DNA of 64,000 nucleotides from an uncultured Pelagibacteraceae bacterium. GTDB taxonomy: Bacteria > Pseudomonadota > Alphaproteobacteria > Pelagibacterales > Pelagibacteraceae. Below, in pieces: positions 42,487-52,163 of this stretch. Under the pieces are notes generated by a model. The model was not told the origin of the DNA, did not search any database, and was given only the letters and a program-made list of their open reading frames with translations. Where the stretch lies: the NCBI GenBank assembly GCA_902635225.1, contig CACPNG010000001.1:36050-100049 (forward strand), read 5' to 3'. Position 1 is the stretch's first letter, and every line of letters starts with the position of its first letter. Made by a program: the position numbers and the translations under genes.

Positions 42487-43542
42487 ATGAAACAAAAAGA
42501 TTTAATTTTATACTCTGGTTTAATTATCTTAGGTTTAGCAGCACCTTATTTGTTTTCTGCTTTTAAAGTTCAGCTTACATATCTTTGCGTCTTGATTGTT
42601 CTAGCAATGACTTGGAACTTACAAGGTGGAGAGATGGGCTACAATACCTTTGGAAATATTCTTTTCTATGGTTTAGGAATGTATTTAACTGCCTCGGTTC
42701 AAGTGGGAATGTTTTTTCCGCTAGCTGAGTGGACTGAAAGTGGTGGAGAAAAAACATTTGTTCATACTACGGCACAATATTTTCAAGGAATAGGTGTCGG
42801 ATTATTAGTTTCAGCAATTGTTCCTGCTGTTATTGCTGGCGCTATAGGTTATGCAATTTTGGGATTAAGAGGGCACTATTTTGCCATTTGCACTTTAGGT
42901 TTAGGTATCGCGGCAGGTGAAATTGCTGGCGGAATAGAAATAATTGGAGCTGGTCAAGGTTTCACCACTCCACCTTTTCCTGCTGAAATAGTTGACACAG
43001 AAGCTAGAGGGAAATTCTTCTACTTTTTAAGTTTCGCATTACTAGTTGGAACATTTATTTTTGTTAAATACATTTACGGTTCTAGATTTAGATTAATTTT
43101 AAATGCAATAAGAGACAATGAGGATAAAGCGGAAGCTATGGGTATTCAAACTATGAAATATAAAATTGTAGGTTGGATGTGTTCAGCTTTCTTCTGTGGT
43201 CTTGCAGGTGGAATTATGGGTGGACTAATTGGGTATATAGACTCAACAGATGTTGCATTTGATGGAAGAGAGATGGGAGTATTTATGGTTCTCATGGCAA
43301 TACTTGGCGGTAAAGGAACTTTATGGGGACCAGTAATTGGTGCAACTTTATTTCATTTTTTCAAAGAAGGACTATGGACGTTAATATTAGGCTGGCAGTA
43401 TGTAGCGTTAGGAGTTTTAATCGTAGTAATCGTAGTTTATTTCCCAGAGGGATTAATGGGTTGGTTGCGAGAAAAATATCCTGAAAGATTTGGTGAAGTG
43501 ATAGATGAAAAAGATCGTAAAGCACAGGTGGAATTAAAATGA
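42487..43542 (+). CDS. livM: ABC transporter permease LivM
   Basis: LAMTWNLQGGEMGYNTFGNILFYGLGMY; IRDNEDKAEAMGIQTMKYK. Confidence 0.93.
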   Translation: MKQKDLILYSGLIILGLAAPYLFSAFKVQLTYLCVLIVLAMTWNLQGGEMGYNTFGNILFYGLGMYLTASVQVGMFFPLAEWTESGGEKTFVHTTAQYFQGIGVGLLVSAIVPAVIAGAIGYAILGLRGHYFAICTLGLGIAAGEIAGGIEIIGAGQGFTTPPFPAEIVDTEARGKFFYFLSFALLVGTFIFVKYIYGSRFRLILNAIRDNEDKAEAMGIQTMKYKIVGWMCSAFFCGLAGGIMGGLIGYIDSTDVAFDGREMGVFMVLMAILGGKGTLWGPVIGATLFHFFKEGLWTLILGWQYVALGVLIVVIVVYFPEGLMGWLREKYPERFGEVIDEKDRKAQVELK

Positions 43543-44273
43543 GTATTTTACAAGTTAAAAATGTAAGTAAATCTTTTGGTGGTGTTCAAGCTAACGTAGA
43601 TATTTCTGTTTCGGTAGAGCAGGGATCAATAGTTGGTTTAATAGGACCTAATGGTTCAGGTAAAACTACTTTATTTAATTCTATTGTTGGAACTCATCCG
43701 ATTGATAAAGGATCAATTGTTTTTGATAATACAGAAGTTTCCGAAATGCCAGTTCCAGCAGTTGCTAAACTTGGTTTATTAAGAACCTTTCAACAAACAA
43801 GAATTTACTCGAAACTAAATTGTGTAGAGAATATGCTAATAAGTCACAAAGCTAGTGATTCAGGATTTATTTTTGCAAAAGTACCTGTTGAACTTACTGA
43901 GAAAGCAGAAAATATTTTAAACTTTGTTGGTCTTTATCAAAAAAGAAATTTGAGAGCGGGTGATTTATCATTTGGACAACAAAAATTACTAGAATTAGCG
44001 ATGGCTTTGATGAATGAGCCTAAAATGCTTTTATTAGACGAGCCTACAGCTGGAATTAATCCAACTTTAATTAACGGTATCATAGATAGATTAATTAAAA
44101 TAAATAAAGATTATGGAATTACTTTATTAGTCATAGAGCACAATATGAAAGTAATTATGAGTTTAGCACAAAAAATTTTCTGTTTAGCGCACGGTAAAAT
44201 GCTAGCAGAAGGTTCACCAGATCAAATTAAAAATGATAAGCGGGTTGTTGACGCTTATTTAGGGGCGCAATAA
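43539..44273 (+). CDS. livG: ABC transporter ATP-binding protein LivG
   Basis: GLIGPNGSGKTTLFN; LSFGQQKLLELAMAL; LLLDEPTAGINP. Confidence 0.94.
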   Translation: MSILQVKNVSKSFGGVQANVDISVSVEQGSIVGLIGPNGSGKTTLFNSIVGTHPIDKGSIVFDNTEVSEMPVPAVAKLGLLRTFQQTRIYSKLNCVENMLISHKASDSGFIFAKVPVELTEKAENILNFVGLYQKRNLRAGDLSFGQQKLLELAMALMNEPKMLLLDEPTAGINPTLINGIIDRLIKINKDYGITLLVIEHNMKVIMSLAQKIFCLAHGKMLAEGSPDQIKNDKRVVDAYLGAQ

Positions 44274-45058
44274 TGGCAAATCAATACGATGTTTTAGGTA
44301 AAGCACCTGGTTTAGAAGATTTAAATAAATTATCTCCTAACGACGTTCATCTAACCATAAGAGGTTTAAATGCTGGCTACGGAAAAATGGAGATCCTACA
44401 TAATTTTGATTTAACAGTAAGTAAAGCTCAATCTTTGTGTTTAATAGGTCCTAACGGAGCAGGAAAATCTACAATACTTCACTCCATTTATGGGTTTACA
44501 AATATATTTGATGGGAAAATTGAATTAGAAGGAAATGAAATTACGACATTAACTCCTGCACAGAAGCTTAGTAAAGTGGGTATAGCTTATATCTTACAGG
44601 ATAACTCAGTATTTCCTGATATGACAGTGGAGGAAAATCTTTTAATGGGTGGATACATTAAAGATAAACAAGACGAGGCTTATGAAGAAGCTGAGAGAAT
44701 TTTTCAAAAATATGAGAGATTAAGAAATAGAAGAAATCAACCTGCAAAAGTTTTATCAGGTGGTGAGAGAAGATTATTAGAAATTTCAAGAGCGTTAGTT
44801 ATGAAGCCATCAGTTTTACTAGTAGATGAACCATCAATTGGTTTGGAACCAAAATATATAAATATGGTTTTTGAAATTTTAGAAGATCTTCAAAAATCAG
44901 AGAAGAAAACAATAATACTTGTAGAACAAAACGCAAAAAAAGGTTTAGAGTTTGCAGATATAGGTTACGTATTAGTGTCTGGTCAAACAGCTATTGCAGG
45001 CAAAGGGGATGATCTTTTAAAAAATCCAGACGTAGGAAGATTATTCCTAGGTGGATGA
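44273..45058 (+). CDS. livF: ABC transporter ATP-binding protein LivF
   Basis: LIGPNGAGKSTILHS; LSGGERRLLEISRAL; LLVDEPSIGLEPK. Confidence 0.94.
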   Translation: MANQYDVLGKAPGLEDLNKLSPNDVHLTIRGLNAGYGKMEILHNFDLTVSKAQSLCLIGPNGAGKSTILHSIYGFTNIFDGKIELEGNEITTLTPAQKLSKVGIAYILQDNSVFPDMTVEENLLMGGYIKDKQDEAYEEAERIFQKYERLRNRRNQPAKVLSGGERRLLEISRALVMKPSVLLVDEPSIGLEPKYINMVFEILEDLQKSEKKTIILVEQNAKKGLEFADIGYVLVSGQTAIAGKGDDLLKNPDVGRLFLGG

Positions 45059-45759
45059 TTAATTCACAAGCTTTCTTTACAGGGTTAAAATCTTTAAAAG
45101 GTGCCAGAAGTCCAGCTTTGCCCTTAGCTGCTTGCTTTGTTGCTCTAGGAGCTTTGTTTAAAGACGCAGGCTTTAACATTCAACAAAGTGCTGCCTCCAG
45201 TTTATTTACTTACGCACTACCCGGTCAATTAGTAATGGCGGAGTCATTATTATTAGGCGCATCTGTAATAAATATTTTTTTAGCAGTTTGGCTAGTAAAT
45301 TTTAGACTTTATCCAATGACAGTTTCTTTGTTTCCTTTACTTGAACATAAATCGCAACCAAAGTGGAAATATTATTTATCTTGTCACTTCCTTGCAGTTT
45401 CTTCTTGGTTAATCGCAAAAGAATCTTATAAAAAGATAAATGCAAAATATCGAATAGATTTTTGGATGGGTATAGGTACTGGCACTTGGCTTACCGCAAT
45501 TCTTATGACAGTTATTGGATATTTAGCAGCTGATTTATTAAATAAAGAAATGTTGATCGGCTTAGCTATCGTAAATCCAATTTATTTTTTTTGTATGATG
45601 ATTGGTGCTATGAAAAACCTAGCTGTATCCATCTCGGTAATTCTAGGAACAGTATTAGGCCCAGTTATTTATATATTTTCCTCTGAGTGGTCATTGTTAT
45701 TTGCAGGATTGATTGCTGGATCAGTAGCCTTTTTATTCGGAGAAAAAAATGGCCAGTAG
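45055..45759 (+). CDS. azlC: AzlC-family branched-chain amino-acid exporter subunit
   Basis: LGALFKDAGFNIQQSAASSLFTYALPGQLVMAESLLLGA; paired with AzlD. Confidence 0.88.
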   Translation: MINSQAFFTGLKSLKGARSPALPLAACFVALGALFKDAGFNIQQSAASSLFTYALPGQLVMAESLLLGASVINIFLAVWLVNFRLYPMTVSLFPLLEHKSQPKWKYYLSCHFLAVSSWLIAKESYKKINAKYRIDFWMGIGTGTWLTAILMTVIGYLAADLLNKEMLIGLAIVNPIYFFCMMIGAMKNLAVSISVILGTVLGPVIYIFSSEWSLLFAGLIAGSVAFLFGEKNGQ

Positions 45760-46075
45760 TCAAATTATAATTTTAGCTATTATAGCAACTTCAATTGCAA
45801 CATATATCTCAAGATTCATGGGAGCTTTAACATCTGAAAAAGTGAGCGTAAAATCAAAAATTTTTAAATGGTTTAATTGTGTTGCTTACTCAACTTTGGC
45901 GGCTTTGTTAGGAAGAATGATTATTTTCCCTGCCGGAGTTTTAGCGGACTCTGAATTAATAATGAGACTAATAGTATTCTTTACCTGCATTTCAATATTT
46001 ATATTATCAAAAAAAAATTTAGTAATTCCTACAATTGCTTCGGCATTTTTGCTTAGTTTTTTGACTAACATCTAA
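45749..46075 (+). CDS. azlD: AzlD-family branched-chain amino-acid exporter subunit
   Basis: About 100 aa, 3-4 TM segments, TYISRFMGALTSEKV; directly after azlC. Confidence 0.85.
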   Translation: MASSQIIILAIIATSIATYISRFMGALTSEKVSVKSKIFKWFNCVAYSTLAALLGRMIIFPAGVLADSELIMRLIVFFTCISIFILSKKNLVIPTIASAFLLSFLTNI

Positions 46076-46093
46076 TTTGTGGTAAAATTAATA

Positions 46094-46150
46094 ATGGAAC
46101 CAATATTAGCAATTTTTATTGTTTTGTGGATCATGGGCACTATTAATTAA
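46094..46150 (+). CDS. 18-aa hydrophobic mini-ORF (MEPILAIFIVLWIMGTIN)
   Basis: Stop directly abuts the glaH ATG at 46151; no clear independent RBS. Confidence 0.3.
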   Translation: MEPILAIFIVLWIMGTIN

Positions 46151-47047
46151 ATGAGTTTTTCGATTTCAGATCATAACAACTCTAAGAGAGTTCGAGTAAT
46201 CAAGTTAAATGAAAGTGACTTAGATAGATTGATTTTTCCTTTTAAAAAACATTCAATATTGTCTTTAGAATACAAACCATTTTCGAGATTTAGCCTTGCC
46301 AAAAGCTTAGATGAAGTATTTCAAAATACACTTAGTAAAACTTTAAGTGAAATTCTTAATGATCGTAGCACAGGTACGGTGATCGTAGAGCCTGATATTA
46401 ATAATAAAAAATTTGATAAAGATTTTCTGGTCAAGCTTTCGACAGGTCTTGCCTATTTAGTTGGTAATCCGAATTTTGATTCTATGACAGGTAAATATTA
46501 TGCCAGGTTTTATGTCAAACACCAAGATAGTAGCGACTCTTATCTTAGAAAAGCCTATACGAATTTAGATCTTCATACTGATGGAACGTATGTAAAAGAG
46601 AAAACAGATTGGTTAATAATGACAAAAATGGAAGAGCAAAATGTTAGTGGTGGAGAAAGTGTAATTTTACATTTAGACGACTGGGAGCATTTAGAGGATC
46701 TTAGCAGTGATCCTGTAGGCCAAGAAGATTTTATTTGGGGATCACCAAAAAGTAAAAATGTAGATTATAAAGTTGAGCACCCAGTTTTTTCAAAGGATAA
46801 AAATGGTAAACCTATAATTTCCTACATTGATCAATTTCCAGAACCAAAAAATATGAAACAAGGTTTATTTTTACAAAAACTATCTGATGCCTTAGAGCAA
46901 AGTAAAAATAAAATAAGTTTCCCTTTACCCGTAGGATCTACAATTTTTTCAAATAATTATTTTTGGCTTCATGGAAGAAAAGCTTTCAAAGAGCATTCTG
47001 GGTTATCTAGAGAATTACTGAGGATTAGAGGAACTTTCTTTCATTAA
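46151..47047 (+). CDS. glaH: Glutarate 2-hydroxylase (CsiD/GlaH, Fe(II)/2-oxoglutarate dioxygenase)
   Basis: Collinear with remembered E. coli CsiD: GKYYARFYVKHQDSSDSYLRKAYTNLDLHTDGTYVKEKTD, GGESVILHLDDWEHLED, SKNVDYKVEHPVF, NNYFWLHGRKAF, RELLRIRG. Confidence 0.93.
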   Translation: MSFSISDHNNSKRVRVIKLNESDLDRLIFPFKKHSILSLEYKPFSRFSLAKSLDEVFQNTLSKTLSEILNDRSTGTVIVEPDINNKKFDKDFLVKLSTGLAYLVGNPNFDSMTGKYYARFYVKHQDSSDSYLRKAYTNLDLHTDGTYVKEKTDWLIMTKMEEQNVSGGESVILHLDDWEHLEDLSSDPVGQEDFIWGSPKSKNVDYKVEHPVFSKDKNGKPIISYIDQFPEPKNMKQGLFLQKLSDALEQSKNKISFPLPVGSTIFSNNYFWLHGRKAFKEHSGLSRELLRIRGTFFH

Positions 47048-47136
47048 TTGGAATCATTCTAAAAAATAGCTTATTGACTCTCTTTAATAATTTGATTTTA
47101 ATAATCTACTTTTATTAATTAACAGAGGGAAATAAT

Positions 47137-48117
47137 ATGTTTAATAATTTGAAAAAATTAATTAGCTTAGTTTTCGCAACTGTTCTTTTAACTTCAATCT
47201 CATCAACTAGTTTTGCAGTCGATAAATTACACTTCATTATCGGTGGTGGTGCTGGTGGTGGTTGGGATGGAACTGCTAGAGGAACTGGTGAGGCTTTAAC
47301 TAAAGCTGGTTTTCTAAAAAGTGCTTCGTATGAAAATATGTCAGGTGGTGGCGGAGGAAAAGCTCTATCTTACATAATTAATTCAAAGCCTGAGGGAACT
47401 GTACTAGTTCAATCAACACCTTTAGTTTTAAGATCAATCACTAGACACAAAGGGTATGTTAAAGGATCTGGGGTTTTATCTTACAAAGATGTTAAGCCAA
47501 TCGCTGGTGTAATCGGTGACTACGGTGCAATTGCAGTCGCTAAAAATTCACCATACAAAAACTTTAAAGACGTAGTGGATGCTTACAAAAAAAATCCTAA
47601 GTCAGTTAAAATGGCTGGCGGATCTGTAAGAGGAAGCATGGATCATCTTATTGGTGCACTTGCATTCCAAGAAGCTGGCGCAAACCCTAACGATGTAGTT
47701 TACGTGCCTTACGATGCTGGTGGTAAAGCTTTAGCTGGACTTTTATCAGGAGAAACTCAAATTCTTTCAACTGGTTTGGGAGAAGTAATGGGTGCTAGAG
47801 ACCAAGTAAGAATTATTGGTATTACAGCTCCTAAAAGAGTAGGTGATGCTCCAGAAGTCCCAACTTTGAAAGAACAAGGATACGATGTTCAGTTTGTTAA
47901 CTGGAGAGGTTTCTTTGCTCCTAAGAGTATGCCAAGTTCAGATGTTAAGAAGATCGAAAAAATGTTAGGTGATGTTCAAAAAACACCTGAATGGGAAGCA
48001 GTAAGAAAAAGAAATGCTTGGGTGAATATCTATAACCCAGGACGTAAGTTTGACAGTTTCTTAAAGGGTCAAACAAAAGAGATGACAGCGTTAATGAAAA
48101 AACTAGGCGTAATCTAG
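47137..48117 (+). CDS. tctC: Tripartite tricarboxylate transporter substrate-binding protein (TctC/Bug)
   Basis: LHFIIGGGAGGGWDGTARGTGEAL...FVNWRGFFAPKSMP; followed by TctB and TctA. Confidence 0.92.
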   Translation: MFNNLKKLISLVFATVLLTSISSTSFAVDKLHFIIGGGAGGGWDGTARGTGEALTKAGFLKSASYENMSGGGGGKALSYIINSKPEGTVLVQSTPLVLRSITRHKGYVKGSGVLSYKDVKPIAGVIGDYGAIAVAKNSPYKNFKDVVDAYKKNPKSVKMAGGSVRGSMDHLIGALAFQEAGANPNDVVYVPYDAGGKALAGLLSGETQILSTGLGEVMGARDQVRIIGITAPKRVGDAPEVPTLKEQGYDVQFVNWRGFFAPKSMPSSDVKKIEKMLGDVQKTPEWEAVRKRNAWVNIYNPGRKFDSFLKGQTKEMTALMKKLGVI

Positions 48118-48139
48118 TTGTTAACTTGAAGTAAGAGCA

Positions 48140-48610
48140 GTGAAAATTAGTCCATCAAAATTAATTTCACTGCTCTTCTTTATCTTTTCGGGTTATTATT
48201 TATATACAGCTTATCAAATACAGGTTTTTGCTTTTGATGAAAATGCACCATTTAATGCTAAGACATTTCCAATTTATTTAGGTTTTGCTGGATTAGTTTT
48301 TTCTGCACTTTACGTTATTTTACCAGAGACAAATCCTACTGATGTTGATTTAAGAGTTTTAGATTATAAAAAAACTATAGGGTTAGTTATTTTAATGATC
48401 TTATATGGCTTAACTATTTTGAGAGCCGGATATTTTCTTTCAACTTCAATTTTTTTAGTTGCCTCTTACATAATTTTAGGCGAACGAAAATGGATTTGGA
48501 TATTTACTCTATCTTTTCCTTTTGTAGCAATATTTATGTATCTTCTTCACGGACTACTAAATATTTATCTACGTGATCCTTTTTTAAAATACTTAGGAAT
48601 AATGGGATGA
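48140..48610 (+). CDS. tctB: Tripartite tricarboxylate transporter small subunit TctB
   Basis: 4-TM small protein between TctC and TctA; FNAKTFPIYLGFAGLVFSALYV. Confidence 0.88.
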   Translation: MKISPSKLISLLFFIFSGYYLYTAYQIQVFAFDENAPFNAKTFPIYLGFAGLVFSALYVILPETNPTDVDLRVLDYKKTIGLVILMILYGLTILRAGYFLSTSIFLVASYIILGERKWIWIFTLSFPFVAIFMYLLHGLLNIYLRDPFLKYLGIMG

Positions 48611-50106
48611 TTGAAGGAATACTAATAGGATTACAAACTGCTTTATCATTTAAAAATTTAATGATGGTAATGATTGGTTGTTTTGCTGGGACAATTATTG
48701 GAATGCTCCCAGGTTTAGGACCGATGACAGCTATAGCGTTAATGATACCGATTACTTATGGGTTTGATCCATCAACAGGATTAATTTTAATGGCTGGGGT
48801 TTATTACGGTGCAGTCTTTGGCGGATCAACTTCCTCTATTTTAATTAATGCACCTGGTGTTCCAGGAACTGTAGCAACTTCTTTCGATGGTTATCCAATG
48901 GCACAACAAGGTAAAGCTGGTAAAGCGTTAGCTATCGCTGCTTATAGTTCATTTGCAGGAGGAACTATTTCTGCAATTTTTTTACTTATTGCAGCACCTA
49001 GCTTATCTTTAATAAGTTTATCTTTTAGATCTCCAGATTATTTTGGTTTAATGATCCTTGGTTTGACCGCTGTAGCAGCATTTTCATCAAAAGGTAATTT
49101 TTTAAAAGCTATGATGATGGTAGTTCTAGGTTTAATGTTAGCTAGTGTTGGTCAAGATACTCTCTCAGATATTCCAAGATTTACCTTTAATAACATGAAT
49201 TTATCAGATGGAATTAGTTTCGTTTTAGTTGTTATGGCTACTTTTGCTATGACTGAGGCATTGACATTAATTTTTAAAGCTAAAGATCCAACTAAAGCAG
49301 CAAAACAAATTTCTCTTTCACAGTTGGGTTCTATTAAACTCGATAAAACTGAAACAAAAAAAATGGTCACTACAATTCCAAGATCATCCGTTTTAGGATT
49401 TATAGTTGGAGTTTTGCCAGGCGCAGGCGCAACAATTGCATCTTTCTTAGCTTATGGTATGGAAAGAAACTTTGTCAATGATGAGGAAAAGCAAAAATTT
49501 GGTAAAGGAAGTGTAAACGGAATTGCCGCTCCAGAAACTGCCAACAATGCAGCATGCTCTGGTTCATTTGTTCCTCTACTCACATTAGGAATACCTGGAA
49601 GCGGAACCACAGCTGTTATGCTTGGAGCTTTGTTAGGCTTTGGTATCCAGCCAGGTCCAAGATTATATCAAACAAATCCGGAGATTTTTTGGTCTGTGAT
49701 TATGTCTATGTACATAGGGATGGTTGTTCTTTTAATACTTAACCTTCCTTTAATTCCTTATATTGCTAGAGTTTTAGCAACACCTAGAACTTTTTTAATT
49801 CCTTTAATTTTATTCTTTTCACTGACTGGAGTATATTTAATGTCCTTTAACAATTTCGATATTTACTTAATGATTGGTATTGCAGTAATAGCAACAGTGC
49901 TTCGTTTATATAATTTTCCGATGCCACCTCTTATACTTGCATTTGTTCTTGGAGGTTTGATGGAAGAAAATTTAAGAAGATCTCTATTAATTAGTGACGG
50001 ATCATGGACGTTTTTATGGGATAGACCTTTAACACTTATAATAATGTTGACCATAATTCTCATAGTGGGATGGCAAATTTATAGGAGTTTTTTTGTTAAA
50101 AAGTAG
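48607..50106 (+). CDS. tctA: Tripartite tricarboxylate transporter large subunit TctA
   Basis: GTIIGMLPGLGPMTAIALMIPITYG; YYGAVFGGSTSSILINAPGVPGTVATSFDGYPMAQQGKAGKAL. Confidence 0.95.
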   Translation: MIEGILIGLQTALSFKNLMMVMIGCFAGTIIGMLPGLGPMTAIALMIPITYGFDPSTGLILMAGVYYGAVFGGSTSSILINAPGVPGTVATSFDGYPMAQQGKAGKALAIAAYSSFAGGTISAIFLLIAAPSLSLISLSFRSPDYFGLMILGLTAVAAFSSKGNFLKAMMMVVLGLMLASVGQDTLSDIPRFTFNNMNLSDGISFVLVVMATFAMTEALTLIFKAKDPTKAAKQISLSQLGSIKLDKTETKKMVTTIPRSSVLGFIVGVLPGAGATIASFLAYGMERNFVNDEEKQKFGKGSVNGIAAPETANNAACSGSFVPLLTLGIPGSGTTAVMLGALLGFGIQPGPRLYQTNPEIFWSVIMSMYIGMVVLLILNLPLIPYIARVLATPRTFLIPLILFFSLTGVYLMSFNNFDIYLMIGIAVIATVLRLYNFPMPPLILAFVLGGLMEENLRRSLLISDGSWTFLWDRPLTLIIMLTIILIVGWQIYRSFFVKK

Positions 50107-50194
50107 CATATGTGGTTTTATTGCAACACAAGAAACAGCATTAATACTAACTAATTTAATAATACAAGAATAAATTGAATTTGACGTATTTAGG

Positions 50195-50206
50195 TTAAAC
50201 GTTTAA
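50195..50206. repeat. 12-bp perfect palindrome, possible operator
   Basis: TTAAACGTTTAA upstream of the 50242 ORF. Confidence 0.6.
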
Positions 50207-50241
50207 ATACAAGTTATTATTAATATTAATACAGGTTAAAT

Positions 50242-50883
50242 ATGAGAAAAATAATTAGTTCAATAGCTGGTTCAATTCTTTTATTTTGGACATCTCTAGC
50301 GCAAGCTGAAGGAGTTCAATTTGGTTTCGGATTAATAGCTGGTCAACTAAGTGCAGATGGTACTGAGACAGAAGGTACTGCTGCTGATACATCTAACAGA
50401 TCTAAATCTTTCGACGAAATGTTTTATGGTGCAGACATATTTATTGAAGTTGCCGGAGATAACGGTGGTGCAATAGGATTGTCATATGTACCTGTAGATT
50501 TTGAAATCGGAAGTGGTTCTAGAACCGACACTGATGGCGATGACGCTGCAGAAAACGATGATGGTACAAGAACTGCGAGTGCAGATGTTTCTGACTTAAT
50601 AACTCTTTATACAAACATACCAATGGGTACTAATGGTTGGTATGCTTTATTAGGTGGTCACTTAGCAACAATCAAAACATCAGAGACTCTTCCAAACTCA
50701 AGTTACGGAGATGAAGATGTTTATGGTTACCAAGTAGGTCTAGGAATGCGAAGCGGAAATAGAAAAATTGAATTATCTTATTCAGATTTTGAAGATATAA
50801 ATATTGATGCAACAGGTGGGGGCACTAACAGTGTTTCAGCAGATGCTGACTCTCTACAGCTAAGAATATCTTACGGATTTTAG
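50242..50883 (+). CDS. Outer-membrane beta-barrel-like protein
   Basis: Signal peptide; alternating beta-strands; C-terminal LQLRISYGF with terminal Phe. Confidence 0.72.
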   Translation: MRKIISSIAGSILLFWTSLAQAEGVQFGFGLIAGQLSADGTETEGTAADTSNRSKSFDEMFYGADIFIEVAGDNGGAIGLSYVPVDFEIGSGSRTDTDGDDAAENDDGTRTASADVSDLITLYTNIPMGTNGWYALLGGHLATIKTSETLPNSSYGDEDVYGYQVGLGMRSGNRKIELSYSDFEDINIDATGGGTNSVSADADSLQLRISYGF

Positions 50884-50905
50884 ATAAATAATTTTTTAAA
50901 AAATT

Positions 50906-50939
50906 AAACCCATTCTTTTATTAAGAGTGGGTTTTTTTT
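50906..50939. terminator. Bidirectional intrinsic terminator
   Basis: aaacccattctt-ttatt-aagagtgggttttttt between convergent genes. Confidence 0.88.
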
Positions 50940-51324
50940 ACAATCTTACATATTTTTTCTCTTTATCAACCGACCATTCTTTAGTTCCATTTACGACAAT
51001 AAATAAAAAGCCACCGGCTAAACCAATGTTTTTTAAAAAAGAAATTGTTTGTCCTTGATCTGAAAAATCAAAATGAAACAAAAATGCGGTTATGGTACAA
51101 AAAATTGCAAGTAAGCCTGCAGATATCCTTGCGTTATATCCAATAATAACAAACAATGGTAAAATAATTTCTAATGCTATTGTGGGATAAAGTAGAAATC
51201 CTGGCACACCATAACCTTCCATCCAAGATATCGATCCATCAATATCAAATATTTTATTGTAAGCTGAGATTAAAAACAAAGCTGAAATAAAAATTCTTCC
51301 AAAAAAATCTAAAATATTTGCCAT
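50938..51324 (-). CDS. DoxX-family membrane protein
   Basis: FFGRIFISALFLISAYNKI...LEIILPLFVIIGYNARISAGLLAIFCTITAFLFH. Confidence 0.85.
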   Translation of the reverse strand: MANILDFFGRIFISALFLISAYNKIFDIDGSISWMEGYGVPGFLLYPTIALEIILPLFVIIGYNARISAGLLAIFCTITAFLFHFDFSDQGQTISFLKNIGLAGGFLFIVVNGTKEWSVDKEKKYVRL

Positions 51325-51354
51325 ATGAGAAATTTAAATAACTTTAAAGTAATG

Positions 51355-51384
51355 TCAAAAAACGATCTGTTTAAAACAGGTTTT
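51355..51384 (-). terminator. Intrinsic terminator downstream of TauE/SafE gene
   Basis: Minus strand CCTGTTTTAAACAG followed by ATCGTTTTTT. Confidence 0.65.
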
Positions 51385-51389
51385 TTTAG

Positions 51390-52163
51390 CTAGAATGTTA
51401 AAGCTCTATAGATCATTACAGCACCCCCAAGCACTACACAAACTTCAATAATGATTGTATGCATCTTAACTCCAAGTTTATCTGCTATTTTTTTTGCTGT
51501 ATAAGATCCAAAAATAGAAACTAAACCGATTAGAGATCCAACATATAAAGCATCTAAGTTTAATAAACCTAAATTCCAAAAAGATATTAATCTTATCGTA
51601 CAATTGATTAATGTTACAAAAGCATCAGTGCCAATTATCTGTCCACCTACCAAACCATTTGCAGCTAGAGCTGTAAGCAAAACAGAACCTGGACCTAATA
51701 TTACTCCGCTTATTGTTCCATAAAAAATTGCCATTATCCCTAAACCAAACCACCCAATGTTTAAATTTATTTTTTTAAATACTCTTCTTAAAATAACAAT
51801 AAACGCTAAACCGAAGCCCAAACAAAAATATAATGTTTTTTCTGATACCGCTGCATAGAAATTTGTTCCTGCTATTAAAAAAGGGGTAGAAATGATTGCA
51901 AAGTAAAAACCTTTTTTCCAAAAAATATTTTTTCTGTAATAATACATTCTTGATAAGTTAGAAAATAAAACAAATACAGACATTAAAGGTACTAGAAGTT
52001 TTACAGGTATAAAAGGAGAGACTAATAAACCTAAAGTCATTCCCCCACCATAGCCGGAAATACCTGATACAACTGAAGCAAAAAAAGCAGTTAAGATTAA
52101 AATTGAGAGTTCTAAAAAACCAAGACTTGCAAATAGTGCCGCTATATCAAAATTTGACTCCAT
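51390..52163 (-). CDS. TauE/SafE-family permease
   Basis: FFASVVSGISGYGGGMTLGLLVSPFIPVKLLVPLMSVFVLFSNLSR. Confidence 0.88.
   Translation of the reverse strand: MESNFDIAALFASLGFLELSILILTAFFASVVSGISGYGGGMTLGLLVSPFIPVKLLVPLMSVFVLFSNLSRMYYYRKNIFWKKGFYFAIISTPFLIAGTNFYAAVSEKTLYFCLGFGLAFIVILRRVFKKINLNIGWFGLGIMAIFYGTISGVILGPGSVLLTALAANGLVGGQIIGTDAFVTLINCTIRLISFWNLGLLNLDALYVGSLIGLVSIFGSYTAKKIADKLGVKMHTIIIEVCVVLGGAVMIYRALTF

Noticed and set aside
42330-42566. 78-aa plus ORF spanning the metallopeptidase/livM junction
   Set aside because: Alternate frame of two better-supported genes.
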